64,000 nt of DNA from Paenibacillus sp. FSL H8-0548 (GCF_038630985.1 NZ_CP152049.1:2995501-3059500); one strand, 5' to 3'. Shown: positions 53,856 through 62,405, counted from the first letter of the stretch. Program-made: numbers and translations. Notes: generated by a model not told the origin, from the sequence alone.

Positions 53856-54080
53856 TTGATTAGCGAAGAGCAGCTGGACAAGTTCCGCGTTAGCGGTGAG
53901 ACAATTAGAGTGGTAAGGGACGAAATGGAAGTCAATGATGTTCATGGTATTGTCGTTGCATGGGATGATTCCTCAGTCGTTATTCGTCGTCCTAATCGCC
54001 GAGTAGTTAAGTTAAGTCGCATCTACAGCTATGCACCAGTATCAGAGGAAAGAGCAAAGCCTTTTGAGGATGCTACATAG
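53856..54080 (+). CDS. Small conserved-looking hypothetical protein (74 aa)
   Basis: The start is the TTG at 53856, seven bases after AGGAGG; the upstream open frame is repeat sequence. The product is a small beta-type protein (ETIRVVRDEMEVNDVHGIVV, VVIRRPNRRVVKLSRIYSY), perhaps an SH3-like barrel. Function unknown. A terminator follows at once. Confidence 0.72.
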   Translation: MISEEQLDKFRVSGETIRVVRDEMEVNDVHGIVVAWDDSSVVIRRPNRRVVKLSRIYSYAPVSEERAKPFEDAT

Positions 54081-54093
54081 CCCTTCATTTGAT

Positions 54094-54131
54094 AAAAAGC
54101 CGCTACCACCAAAAGTGATAGCGGCTTTTTT
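54094..54131 (+). terminator. Terminator after the 74-aa gene
   Basis: AAAAAGCCGCTACCAC pairs with GTGATAGCGGCTTTTT around a five-base loop, with a T tail. Confidence 0.9.
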
Positions 54132-54179
54132 CGTATCGTTTTTAGCAAGTCGGAAACTTGCCCAGAGCAGGAGCGTTCG

Positions 54180-54494
54180 TCTTCTTCACACATAGTAGGC
54201 TATCTTCCGGTCGCAGAAGGCTCTCCAGCACACAACAGACCCTTCTTCATCAGCAGAATCCACTACCGCACACAGTAGGTTCTCCGCAGCTCCTCCGCAG
54301 CCTATCCTGCACATTAGCACTAACTTCGCGCTTTTCAGCCTTCCTCAGCTGTCTATCCTGCACATTAGCATTAGGATAGCCTAAATTAGGCTTAAGACAG
54401 ATCTGTAAGGCTCTCTATAGTGCTGGAGTGCAACATAGGGAAGCAGGCGCTCGAGAAACCAGGTGCCATCCTGCGAAAGTGCAGGATGGCAGCG
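54180..54494 (+). repeat. Dispersed composite repeat, family B copy 2
   Basis: Same orientation as copy 1. Degenerate units about 39-40 bases apart (GCAGAAGGCTCTCC near 54213 and GCAGAATCCACTACC near 54253) precede the 200-base homologous core (54295-54494). A perfect hairpin CCATCCTGC/GCAGGATGG (54466-54489) closes it. A chance open frame at 54158-54379 lies in it and is not a gene. Confidence 0.82.
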
Positions 54495-54614
54495 CAGTTG
54501 AAGATATGACCGAACTATTTATCTTCCTTGAGCAGCTGCTGAAAATCGTGTTTATTTAGTGACAGGAATGGGTATAAGAATATGAGATAACAGCTTCAAC
54601 TAGGAGGAGTACTT

Positions 54615-54953
54615 ATGGCAGAATTTAATCATGTTGTGGATAAAGAGGGAGAATTGGAGCTCAGCAAAATCGATCAAACGCTGGATCGTATGGACTCCGA
54701 TAAAAAGGATGAAATTTTACAAAATTTCCAACAGTTTAAAGGCTATCTTGCTAAACGTATCGAGCTAGCTGAAAATATTGGTTTAAACGAGGAGCAGCTA
54801 GCTCTGGTAGCGCAGAAGATCGCTGGTTACTTAGCTGAGAACGAAGCGCCTCGCAACAGCGATGAAAAGCTGCTTCAGGAGCTTTGGAAGGTTGGTAATG
54901 AGAACGAGCAGCACCATCTAGCCCATCTGCTCGTAAAGCTGGCACAGTCATAA
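54615..54953 (+). CDS. DUF3243 family protein
   Basis: A 112-residue helical protein with AGGAGG before the ATG. The region around MDSDKKDEILQNFQQFKGYL and GLNEEQLALVAQKIAGYLA is the DUF3243 domain, common in Bacillales; its function is unknown. It is followed by a terminator shared with the cupin gene on the opposite strand. Confidence 0.88.
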   Translation: MAEFNHVVDKEGELELSKIDQTLDRMDSDKKDEILQNFQQFKGYLAKRIELAENIGLNEEQLALVAQKIAGYLAENEAPRNSDEKLLQELWKVGNENEQHHLAHLLVKLAQS

Positions 54954-54958
54954 GAGAA

Positions 54959-55001
54959 GGGCCGCTGATTATCCATTATGGACAATCAGCGGCCTTTTTT
55001 T
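54959..55001. terminator. Terminator between the DUF3243 and cupin genes
   Basis: GGCCGCTGATTATCC pairs with GGACAATCAGCGGCC, followed by seven T; it serves converging genes. Confidence 0.9.
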
Positions 55002-55003
55002 GA

Positions 55004-55501
55004 CTATTTCCATAAATCGAATAAAGGCCCCGTACTTCCAAAAACAGGATCGGTTTCAGGGATCGGCACATGTTTGATTTCCTCTAATGCTTGCGGTCTT
55101 TCATCTTGCTTGCCTACTCTCAAATTGTAATGCATGCCATTCGGATATGCTCCAACAATTTTAAAGTCTGTACTGGCTTTCAAGCGTTTATGTCCTGTAC
55201 CAGCAGGCAAAATAATGATATCACCAGCGCGCAGCTCTAATATCTCCCCATTTTCCCCACCTGCTTGTATAGAAGCGAAGCCGCTTTGTACACCTAACAC
55301 TTCATGGGCGTTGCTATGGTAGTGATGGTAATCAAACACGCCGTTAATCCAGCTGTTTCGCCAATTGTTTTGATTAAATATTGCTTCTATTTGGTTAGGC
55401 TCGTTTTTTGCTGCACCTGGATATAGAAGTAGAGGCAACGTAGGGTGATTTGGAATTCGTCCATCATCGGCAAAAAAATAGGTGATTGCTTTGGGTTTCA
55501 T
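55004..55501 (-). CDS. Cupin domain protein (YjlB-like)
   Basis: A 165-residue single-domain cupin. Motif 1 YHHYHSNAHEVLGV holds the His/Glu metal ligands and motif 2 ends in PAGTGHKRL with the second His. This matches YjlB of B. subtilis, whose reaction is unknown. It is a single gene on the minus strand. Confidence 0.88.
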   Translation of the reverse strand: MKPKAITYFFADDGRIPNHPTLPLLLYPGAAKNEPNQIEAIFNQNNWRNSWINGVFDYHHYHSNAHEVLGVQSGFASIQAGGENGEILELRAGDIIILPAGTGHKRLKASTDFKIVGAYPNGMHYNLRVGKQDERPQALEEIKHVPIPETDPVFGSTGPLFDLWK

Positions 55502-55803
55502 GTAAGCAGCTCCACTCTGATTTGTGATGGTTCTATTTTACATTATAATGAATGGATAGGTTGCTGCTTTCTTATAAAAATCGAATGATTCAGGTGCAGA
55601 CGAAAGGACTCCTTTTTCAAGCAGGCCTGCCTGGAGGTTTATTTGCTATATTTTAGAGAGAATAAATGCTTCAATAGAGGGCTTGCCTATTATCGGACTT
55701 AAGTTTTTGAAACAACTAGATTATTTAATATCGTCTCATGGTGGCCTGTAGCTAACTCGGGTTATGCTGAATATATGAATTCAATGACCCCAGGAGGACT
55801 CTA
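55502..55803. other. Divergent gap between the cupin and GH43 genes (no gene)
   Basis: About 300 AT-rich bases carrying the promoters of two divergent genes. I see a short GCAGGCCTGC palindrome and an AAAGGACTCCTTTTT element near 55600, but no conserved element I can name. Confidence 0.5.
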
Positions 55804-57129
55804 ATGATGAACAATGAAAATATTTCTGCAGCAGGCGGCAAAGCAACCTCTCAAAATCCACTTATTACGACTATATTCACAGCTGATCCCTCCGCCCATG
55901 TATGGGAAGATGGCAAGGTTTATATTTATGCATCACATGATATGGATCCAGCAAGAGGTTGTGACCTTATGGACAGATATCATGTGTTCTCGTCGGCAGA
56001 TATGGTGAACTGGGTAGATGAGGGTGAAATTTTGCGCTCAGATGATGTAACTTGGGGCAGACCTGAGGGAGGCTTCATGTGGGCACCCGACTGTGCTTAC
56101 AAGAACGGAACCTATTATTTCTATTATCCGCATCCCAGCGATTCGAATTGGAACGACTCTTGGGAAATTGGTGTTGCGACAAGCAAAAAGCCAGCAAGTG
56201 ATTTCACCGATCAGGGCTATATCACGGGACTTGGCGGCTTTGCCATGATTGATCCATGCGTGTTTGTGGATGAGGATGAGCGTGCCTATATGTATTATGG
56301 GGGCGGTGGCAAGTGCGCAGGAGTAGAGCTGAACGATGATATGATTTCGACGAAGGGTGAAATTAAGGAAATGGAAGGTCTGGAGGACTTTCATGAAGCG
56401 GCATGGGCTTTCAAAAGAAACGGACTCTATTATTTGACCTACTCGGATAATTTGGATGGTCTTAATCGCATGCGGTACGCAACGAGTGATCAGCCGCTAG
56501 GGCCGTGGACATATAGAGGTGTATTTCTTGAGCCGACAGGCTGTTCGACCAGTCATGGCTCCGTGGCGGAATTCAAAGGTCAATGGTATATGTTCTACCA
56601 TAATCAGGATATTTCAGGCGAAGGCAATTTAAGAAGCGTTTGCATCGATTATTTGAACTTCAATGAAGATGGAACGATCCAAACCGTGATCCAGACAAAG
56701 GAAGGCGTTCAAGCTGTGGGTGCTCCACCAGCGGCAAGTCCAGTTGAGAGCAGATACTCCGCGGCAGCGTGCGAGGTTGGTGGAGGAGCTGTCCTTGAAA
56801 TAACGAGTCATGGAGAAAAAGTCGTAACCCAATTGCATTCCAAAGGCGCCTACTGCCAGTTTGATCAAATTAATGGAGAAAATGGTGGAAGAGCAGCGAT
56901 TCATATCTGTTATGCCACAGCTGAGCGTCTGGGGAAATTAAATTTATTAGTCAATGACAGTGATTATTCTTTGATCAATGCCTTGTCAACCGGAAGTTCG
57001 CTAAACTTTACCGGCCGTGCAAGTATAACTGTTCCGCTAAATCCAGGAAATAATAATAGGATCAGACTTACGGGCGGCAATGGAGAAATTAGTATTAAAA
57101 GCATTACTGTAAGTCCATTCAACGATTGA
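55804..57129 (+). CDS. Glycoside hydrolase family 43 enzyme with C-terminal CBM6-like domain
   Basis: A 441-residue protein after AGGAGGA. The five-bladed propeller shows the GH43 triad: base Asp28 (TADPSAHVWE), Asp150 (MIDPCVFVDE) and acid Glu198 (FHEAAWAFKR). The last 120 residues (AACEVGGGAVLEITSHGEKV to the end) look like a CBM6/carbohydrate-binding sandwich. It would release arabinose or xylose from plant polysaccharide fragments. There is no signal peptide, so it is intracellular. Confidence 0.92.
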   Translation: MMNNENISAAGGKATSQNPLITTIFTADPSAHVWEDGKVYIYASHDMDPARGCDLMDRYHVFSSADMVNWVDEGEILRSDDVTWGRPEGGFMWAPDCAYKNGTYYFYYPHPSDSNWNDSWEIGVATSKKPASDFTDQGYITGLGGFAMIDPCVFVDEDERAYMYYGGGGKCAGVELNDDMISTKGEIKEMEGLEDFHEAAWAFKRNGLYYLTYSDNLDGLNRMRYATSDQPLGPWTYRGVFLEPTGCSTSHGSVAEFKGQWYMFYHNQDISGEGNLRSVCIDYLNFNEDGTIQTVIQTKEGVQAVGAPPAASPVESRYSAAACEVGGGAVLEITSHGEKVVTQLHSKGAYCQFDQINGENGGRAAIHICYATAERLGKLNLLVNDSDYSLINALSTGSSLNFTGRASITVPLNPGNNNRIRLTGGNGEISIKSITVSPFND

Positions 57130-57154
57130 CAGCAATATGTCTTGAAAATTTGCC

Positions 57155-57202
57155 AACAAAAAGGGTTGAACAGGCTTATATGGCTGTTCAACCCTTTTTG
57201 TT
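57155..57202. terminator. Bidirectional terminator between GH43 and MFS genes
   Basis: AACAAAAAGGGTTGAACAG pairs perfectly with CTGTTCAACCCTTTTTGTT around a ten-base loop. Confidence 0.93.
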
Positions 57203-57212
57203 ATGTGTACAG

Positions 57213-58400
57213 CTAGTGCTTTTGATTCGAAACCGATGATTTTCGATTGCGTGCACCCAAGAAGAATAGAGCGAATCCTGCCATGCTTAGAAAGGCAATG
57301 ATGGAATTGTACATAAACACATGACGAATGCCAAAGCTGGTAGTCGCGATTCCGCCTGCGAAGCTGCCAATGATTCTTGCAACACCTAAATTCATAAGGC
57401 CATTTAAGGTTTGACCGCTTGCTTTCAATTCTTTAGGCACTTCCTTATTTATGTAAGTAGCCATTGTAACGGTAAGTACGATGAAAATGAGACCATGCAA
57501 AGCTTGTACCGGAAGTACCCAAATAGGTAAGTCGATAATTGAGAAGAGAAACCATCGCAAAGCAGTAAACGCTGCAGCAGCTAGCAATATAATCGGAATT
57601 TTCACGCGTTTGAATATTTTATCTGCAAATAATAGAAAGGGAACCTCACTTAAAGACGAGATTACCATGGACCAGCCAAGCATAACATTATCGCCGCCAA
57701 GCTCTCTGAAATACATAGGGAAAAATGCGTAATAATATCCTAAAGTAATTTGCAGTATAAAATTGAAGCCAAAATATATCATGAGCATGCGGTTTTTAAA
57801 GAGCACGCGGATAGACATTTTTCTGCCTTGTGATTGATGTCCTTCTACAGCGGGAAACTTCAATACGAGCAAGAAGGCGGCAACGATAATGCACGAGTAA
57901 ACCGCAAATAAGGAACCAATATGATCTTTGGAAATAATTCCGAATACAATTGACATAATGGCAAAGCCGAATGTCCCGCCCATCCGAATATGTCCGAAGC
58001 TGCCAGTCTTGTGTTTATCCAATACCTCAAGTGTTATGGTATCGCTGATTGCAAATATGGAGGTCTGGAAAAAAGTGAAGATACTAATCATCAATAAGAG
58101 ATAGATAAATTGGTTCGACAACGGATATAAAATCATGGTGATCAAGCAGCCGGTCAGTAAAATAAGCAATATAAAATTTTTGGTCCGTGCACGATCACCG
58201 AGTGCTCCCCAGATCGGCTGTGCAAGGATGGCCACGAATGGGCCTAAACTAAGCAGTGTTCCAATTTGCAAAGCAGTGAAGCCAATATCTTGGAAATAAA
58301 GAGGGAGGAACGTTCCATAGACAGCGTTTCCCGCATAAATGACGGCATAGAAGAGCAAAAAGTAATTTAAGCTTGCTTTTACGGACTGATTATTTTTCAT
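57213..58400 (-). CDS. MFS transporter (MFS_1-like)
   Basis: The ATG at 58400 follows GGCGAGG; an earlier start lacks a site. The 395-residue protein has 12 hydrophobic segments and the MFS motif A in PIWGALGDRARTKN. It resembles the LacY/nucleoside-permease-like subgroup. The substrate is unknown; its position back to back with the GH43 gene suggests sugars but the two are convergent, not one operon. Confidence 0.88.
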   Translation of the reverse strand: MKNNQSVKASLNYFLLFYAVIYAGNAVYGTFLPLYFQDIGFTALQIGTLLSLGPFVAILAQPIWGALGDRARTKNFILLILLTGCLITMILYPLSNQFIYLLLMISIFTFFQTSIFAISDTITLEVLDKHKTGSFGHIRMGGTFGFAIMSIVFGIISKDHIGSLFAVYSCIIVAAFLLVLKFPAVEGHQSQGRKMSIRVLFKNRMLMIYFGFNFILQITLGYYYAFFPMYFRELGGDNVMLGWSMVISSLSEVPFLLFADKIFKRVKIPIILLAAAAFTALRWFLFSIIDLPIWVLPVQALHGLIFIVLTVTMATYINKEVPKELKASGQTLNGLMNLGVARIIGSFAGGIATTSFGIRHVFMYNSIIAFLSMAGFALFFLGARNRKSSVSNQKH

Positions 58401-58550
58401 CGTGACCTCGCCTTGGAAGAAGTAGTTATGATGTTGCATTATACGGAATTATCCAGCAAAAGAATAGAGGGGGCGCATATAAAGTGCAACAAAAACCATA
58501 ATTTCCCGTCTGAATGTATGACTATAACTGAAGGGTGGCTGCCATAAATA

Positions 58551-59045
58551 ATGAAAAAAAGTTTTTCCATGATCATGTTTATGCTTATGATCGTCAGCGT
58601 ACTTAGCGTGTTGCATTCTAACAAAGCTTTTGCTTGCAGCTGCATGGATGCTTCCGTCGAGAGTAGATTTCAGGATTCTAGCGTCATATTTACGGGAGCA
58701 TTGGTTAGTAAAGATACAGAGGGCGGAAATACGTTCAAAGTAGATAAGTTATGGAAGGGTAAGCTATCTGAAGGGTATGTGTTCAGTGGTTTCTTTGGGA
58801 TGTGCGGGACTGAATTTGAACTAGGAAGCGAGTATTTAGTATACACCTATAATCACGAGGGTAATGAGAAAACGGGACTTTGCAGCGGCAATAAGCTTAT
58901 ATCTGAAGCAAGTGCAGATATTGAGGCGCTTGATCGTTTAATGGAGCCCGCGTGGAGAGGGTATATTCCGCTTATTCTCGTTATTGGATTCACGTTGGCA
59001 TTACTATTAATTGTATGGGGAGCTAAAAGGCGGAGGAATGAATGA
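58551..59045 (+). CDS. Secreted TIMP/NTR-like protein with a C-terminal membrane anchor
   Basis: A 164-residue protein. A signal peptide (KK then a hydrophobic core) ends at AFA, so the mature chain would begin Cys29-Ser-Cys31 (CSCMDAS). Two further Cys lie in GMCGTEF and GLCSGN, a pattern of NTR/TIMP-like domains. A helix near 138-157 and a KRRR tail anchor it facing outward. Tissue inhibitors of metalloproteinases chelate zinc with their N-terminal Cys; whether bacterial members inhibit proteases is unknown. Its ribosome site is distant (AAGGGTGG, 14 bases). Confidence 0.72.
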   Translation: MKKSFSMIMFMLMIVSVLSVLHSNKAFACSCMDASVESRFQDSSVIFTGALVSKDTEGGNTFKVDKLWKGKLSEGYVFSGFFGMCGTEFELGSEYLVYTYNHEGNEKTGLCSGNKLISEASADIEALDRLMEPAWRGYIPLILVIGFTLALLLIVWGAKRRRNE

Positions 59046-59158
59046 AATGCGGCAGAGTCAGACGTTGAGTTCGCGTCCGAGGCTGCCGCTGGCTTTTGCC
59101 GCAAATGAGTTTAGACATTATTTTTGCTTAATCGCTAACGCCTAAATCTAGCCAAGAA

Positions 59159-59839
59159 CTATATCGTCGCCCTGCGCAGCAGAAGATAGGATGACGCTGA
59201 GAATAGGAGGACTAGTGGAAGCATCCACAGGGCGTAGTCTAGTGCGGATTGATTGACCATCCAATCGAAGATAGCAGGATACCAGTTCAAATAGTTGGCC
59301 ATAAATGATAGAACGGTAAACAGCACCAGCAGAATGCCAGCAATGAGAAACAGGCCAATTCGCCCTGTACGCCTGTAAGTAGAAGCAATCAAAAATCCAA
59401 AATAATACATGAACAACAAAAGAATAAGCTGCACGAAGAATTGAATAAGTAAAGGGCCGTCGCTGAGATACGGCAGTTTAAAGAAATGCAGGTCACTCCC
59501 CCAAGCGTTTGTCCAGGTTTCGATAAGTCTAAGAAGCAGCAGTAGAGCGGCAGAAACAATACTTGACAATAGAATCATGACGGAGGTACCCCAAAAGTAA
59601 TCCGTTCTGCTTACACTCATGCCTAGCGCGAATGGAAATGTTTGAGCGAGTATGATGATTCCTGTTATAAACACATAAATGAAGATGGAGGAAAGACCGC
59701 CGGTTATCATCGGCTCATCAACGAAAAAGCTGATCGTAAAATTGACAGTAAAGCTCGAAAGCATAATCATCCAAGGGATCAACAGCCACGTCCATTTATC
59801 CGTTCGGTGCATTTTTATAACGCTTGCGATTTTATTCAT
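59159..59839 (-). CDS. ABC-type permease-like membrane protein
   Basis: A 226-residue protein with six hydrophobic segments. It overlaps the ABC ATPase stop (TGATG), so it is the membrane part of the same transporter. I recognise no substrate or narrower family; the arrangement matches YtrA-YtrB-type export or antibiotic-response operons. Confidence 0.82.
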   Translation of the reverse strand: MNKIASVIKMHRTDKWTWLLIPWMIMLSSFTVNFTISFFVDEPMITGGLSSIFIYVFITGIIILAQTFPFALGMSVSRTDYFWGTSVMILLSSIVSAALLLLLRLIETWTNAWGSDLHFFKLPYLSDGPLLIQFFVQLILLLFMYYFGFLIASTYRRTGRIGLFLIAGILLVLFTVLSFMANYLNWYPAIFDWMVNQSALDYALWMLPLVLLFSASSYLLLRRATI

Positions 59840-60732
59840 CAGACGTCAACCGCCTTTCTTTGCATTTTCCCATTTGTCAGATAAATAATTAATTGCTGAA
59901 GGGATACAGGTGCAAGCTCAAGCCCTAGTGCTTCTGCTTGTGAGTGCTCGCTAGCATCCCAATGGCCCATAACGGTTGCAGATAACAAGCTGCCAAATGG
60001 TTCGTGATGGATGACCTCCTTGCCTGCCGTGAAGGATTCGACGGAGGCCTTGGGTCCTGCTAAAGTAAAAGCTCGGCCGCGAAGCGCCTCAGCTTCCTCG
60101 TCAATGATCAAAGATCCATTATCGATGACGATGACATGCTCAAGCAGTCTACTTACTTCATCAATTAGATGTGTAGACAGAATGACCGTACGCGGATGCA
60201 ACGAATAATCCTCAAGGAGTCGATCATAAAACAAGCTGCGGGCGACAGCATCTAGACCTAGGTAAGGCTCATCGAATATGGTGAGCGGTGCTCGGCTCGC
60301 AAGACCGACAATAATGCCGACAGATGAGAGCATGCCTCTGGAAAGCTTCTTCATTTTCCGTTTCAACGGCAGTCGAAACTCCTCTGCGAGCGAGAGGGCA
60401 TAGTCGTGATCCCAGTTAGGGTGAAAAGAAGCAGCAATGTTTAGCACGTCAATAATACGATAGATATCAGGATATTTCTGGCTTTCTTTAATAAAACAAA
60501 TTTGACTGAGTACACGGTTATTCTCGTAAGGGGATTCTCCAAATACTTTAAGCTCCCCGCTTGTAGCGAACAGCTGAGCGGTGATCATGTGCATGATCGT
60601 CGTCTTTCCTGCGCCATTTCTGCCGAGCAGCCCGTAGATTTTCGCTTCATCCATGGAGAAGCTGACATTATTGACTGCCTTTATATTTCCATAGGACTTC
60701 ATCAGCTGCTTCAATTCCACTACTTTACCCAT
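59839..60732 (-). CDS. ABC transporter ATP-binding protein (YtrB-like)
   Basis: A 297-residue ATPase. Walker A GRNGAGKTT, Q-loop FIKESQKYPD, a degenerate signature KLSRGMLSSVG, Walker B LTIFDEPYLGLD and switch STHLIDE are present. It is the second gene of a GntR-ATPase-permease operon, starting inside the GntR stop (TAATG). Confidence 0.9.
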   Translation of the reverse strand: MGKVVELKQLMKSYGNIKAVNNVSFSMDEAKIYGLLGRNGAGKTTIMHMITAQLFATSGELKVFGESPYENNRVLSQICFIKESQKYPDIYRIIDVLNIAASFHPNWDHDYALSLAEEFRLPLKRKMKKLSRGMLSSVGIIVGLASRAPLTIFDEPYLGLDAVARSLFYDRLLEDYSLHPRTVILSTHLIDEVSRLLEHVIVIDNGSLIIDEEAEALRGRAFTLAGPKASVESFTAGKEVIHHEPFGSLLSATVMGHWDASEHSQAEALGLELAPVSLQQLIIYLTNGKMQRKAVDV

Positions 60733-61100
60733 TACGCATTATCCCCTCTCTTGATCATATCCGTTAACTGTTCCGCTGAGATCCCCAGCTTCTTCGCTTC
60801 CCGGACCATCGTTACGACAAACTCTTCAAAAAATTGCTCCTTGCGCTTCTCGATTACTTTCGTTCGAGCACCTTCAGCTACAAACATGCCAATCCCCCGC
60901 TTTTTATACAAAATACCTTCATCAACAAGCTTATTTACACCTTTGGCCGCAGTTGCTGGATTTATCTTGTAAAAGGCGGCAAATTGGTTCGTCGAAAGAA
61001 CCTGCGATTCCTCGGGCATTACGCCCTCAATAATGTCATCTTCAATTCGTTCTGCAATTTGAACAAAGATAGGTCGGCTGTCGTCCATCAAAAAAGCCAT
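60732..61100 (-). CDS. GntR family transcriptional regulator, YtrA subfamily
   Basis: The ATG at 61100 is the likely start (GTG at 61106 is possible); GGTGGT lies about ten bases upstream. The 122-residue protein is a short winged helix (DSRPIFVQIAERIEDDIIEG, VLSTNQFAAFYKINPATAAKGVNKLVDEG) with only a small helical tail, as in YtrA. Such regulators repress their own ABC operon and respond to cell-wall antibiotics. A matching promoter with a dyad lies just upstream. Confidence 0.92.
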   Translation of the reverse strand: MAFLMDDSRPIFVQIAERIEDDIIEGVMPEESQVLSTNQFAAFYKINPATAAKGVNKLVDEGILYKKRGIGMFVAEGARTKVIEKRKEQFFEEFVVTMVREAKKLGISAEQLTDMIKRGDNA

Positions 61101-61121
61101 CTTCACATCACCACCAAACTG

Positions 61122-61143
61122 GTTAACTACTTATGTAACTAAC
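61122..61143 (-). promoter_or_regulatory. Candidate operator of the GntR regulator
   Basis: A 22-base dyad, GTTA-N2-TAC-N-TA-N-GTA-N2-TAAC, overlaps the -10 end of the promoter at 61142-61170. A repressor bound there would block transcription. Confidence 0.6.
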
Positions 61144-61170
61144 CATATAACCAAAAAGTGCTATTGTCAA
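61142..61170 (-). promoter_or_regulatory. Promoter of the GntR-ABC operon
   Basis: On the minus strand, TTGACA (61170-61165) and TATGGT (61147-61142) are 17 bases apart. Confidence 0.7.
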
Positions 61171-61233
61171 TAATATTTTGAGAAATGGGCTGACCCAGAG
61201 ATGGATTGGTCTTTTTTTGATTTGTAAAAATAA

Positions 61234-61462
61234 AACTTGGAAGCGATCTACAATGGTAAGGAAATAACGACCTGCTTGTCGAATAAGAAAGCAAATAACA
61301 CGAAGAGGCAGGTATGAACGTTATCAAGCGATGTATCTCTATCTGAAGGGAAAATCAGTCAAGGATACCGCCGATTTCCTTGGTTCAACTTATATAATTG
61401 GGTTAGTTAGCTTAGGGAATAGCGCTAAGGGACGAGGCTACGCTGCAGTTTGTACAACGTAA
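61234..61462 (+). pseudogene. IS630-like transposase remnant (N-terminal piece, frameshifted)
   Basis: The reading frame from 61234 gives EITTCLSNKKANNTKRQ; after one extra base near 61312 it continues as YERYQAMYLYLKGKSVKDTA followed by DFLG. The YERYQA-YLxLKG-S stretch is typical of the helix-turn-helix head of IS630-family transposases. After DFLG the similarity fades and the frame stops at 61460. No inverted repeats of an intact element were found by eye. Confidence 0.65.
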
Positions 61463-61580
61463 TTGACGTTACTTGCCTGACTCAATACGTACACTGTAGT
61501 TTGTGCAATAGAATGTCTATTCAAGGGCGATATTCGTTGGCTTGGAGCTAAATCTCCTGCAAAATTACAATGTAGCCAGC

Positions 61581-61622
61581 AGAAACCGCTCTCATGTGAG
61601 GTTTCTACTGTACGAAGTACAG
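61581..61622 (+). repeat. Two adjacent inverted repeats in the decayed island
   Basis: AGAAACC...GGTTTCT (61581-61606) and CTGTACGAAGTACAG (61608-61622) form back-to-back hairpins; the role is unknown and they may be ends of a lost element. Confidence 0.45.
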
Positions 61623-61627
61623 TCTAG

Positions 61628-61711
61628 GCTGGAAAGGCTCCAATTCGCAAAGGTGATCCTGATTAAAGTGCCAAGTTGGATCGTGACGGTGATGGTATAG
61701 GTTGTGAATAA
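61628..61711 (+). pseudogene. Excalibur calcium-binding domain remnant
   Basis: The frame reads AGKAPIRKGDPD, a TAA stop at 61664, then SAKLDRDGDGIGCE and a final stop. The calcium-binding DxDxDG-xCE tail is the Excalibur domain; a single base change (TAT to TAA) can explain the stop. No upstream coding part is left. Confidence 0.68.
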
Positions 61712-61835
61712 TTTAGGATAAAGAGCGTGGAATGATGTCTCACAGGATGTTAAGGTGGATGATGTGTGGGAAGATTAATCTTATCATTTCTAGGTGAGAC
61801 TATAATCGAAACTACTTAAAAGGGGTTTATAATCA

Positions 61836-62405
61836 ATGAGTTCTGAAACATTACGGTTGTTCATTGCTATTCCTATCGATGAAAAATGGAGAGAGCAATT
61901 GATTGAAAAATCAACACTGCTCAAGTCAAACCTTCATTTTCAGAAATGGACGCATCCAGAGGATTATCATATTACTTTGAAATTTTTAGGTGATACCTCG
62001 GTATCTAAAATACAGCAGATAGAAAAGTTATTAAACAACGTTGCTGAAGTTACTGATCCATTTGAGTTAAGAGGGAAAGGGTGGGGAACTTTTGGCTCAC
62101 AAACTTCACCAAATATTCTTTGGGCAAGTGTAGGAGGAGATTTGAATTCACTTACTGAATTACATCGAAAAATAGATGATAGTATGGACGGACTTTTCCC
62201 GAGGGAAAATCGTGTATTTAGTCCTCATTTAACCATAGCTCGTCGCTATAAAGGGAAAGATCAGTTGAAAACTTCCATTGAGGATTACTTTCCAGATGCT
62301 ATAGAATCAGTTATTAGTTGGTCAGTTAAAGAAATGAAATTATATGAAAGCAATCTTCAAAAAAAACCAATGTACAAATCTATCGCATCTTTTAAATTTG
62401 TTTAA
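61836..62405 (+). CDS. thpR: RNA 2',3'-cyclic phosphodiesterase (LigT/ThpR)
   Basis: A 189-residue 2H phosphoesterase with the two catalytic motifs His45-Ile-Thr-Leu and His131-Leu-Thr-Ile. It hydrolyses 2',3'-cyclic phosphates on RNA. AAAGGGG precedes the ATG by about ten bases. Its codons are clearly richer in A and T than those of the neighbouring genes, and it lies between broken genes, so it may have been acquired by transfer. The frame itself is intact. Confidence 0.9.
   Translation: MSSETLRLFIAIPIDEKWREQLIEKSTLLKSNLHFQKWTHPEDYHITLKFLGDTSVSKIQQIEKLLNNVAEVTDPFELRGKGWGTFGSQTSPNILWASVGGDLNSLTELHRKIDDSMDGLFPRENRVFSPHLTIARRYKGKDQLKTSIEDYFPDAIESVISWSVKEMKLYESNLQKKPMYKSIASFKFV

Noticed and set aside
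54158..54379. 73-residue reading frame after the 74-aa gene
   Set aside because: It lies in repeat B, lacks a ribosome site, and its sequence is explained by tandem repeat units.
61561..61622. Group II intron end
   Set aside because: The paired hairpins recall intron domains, but the catalytic domain V sequence and a reverse transcriptase are not present.
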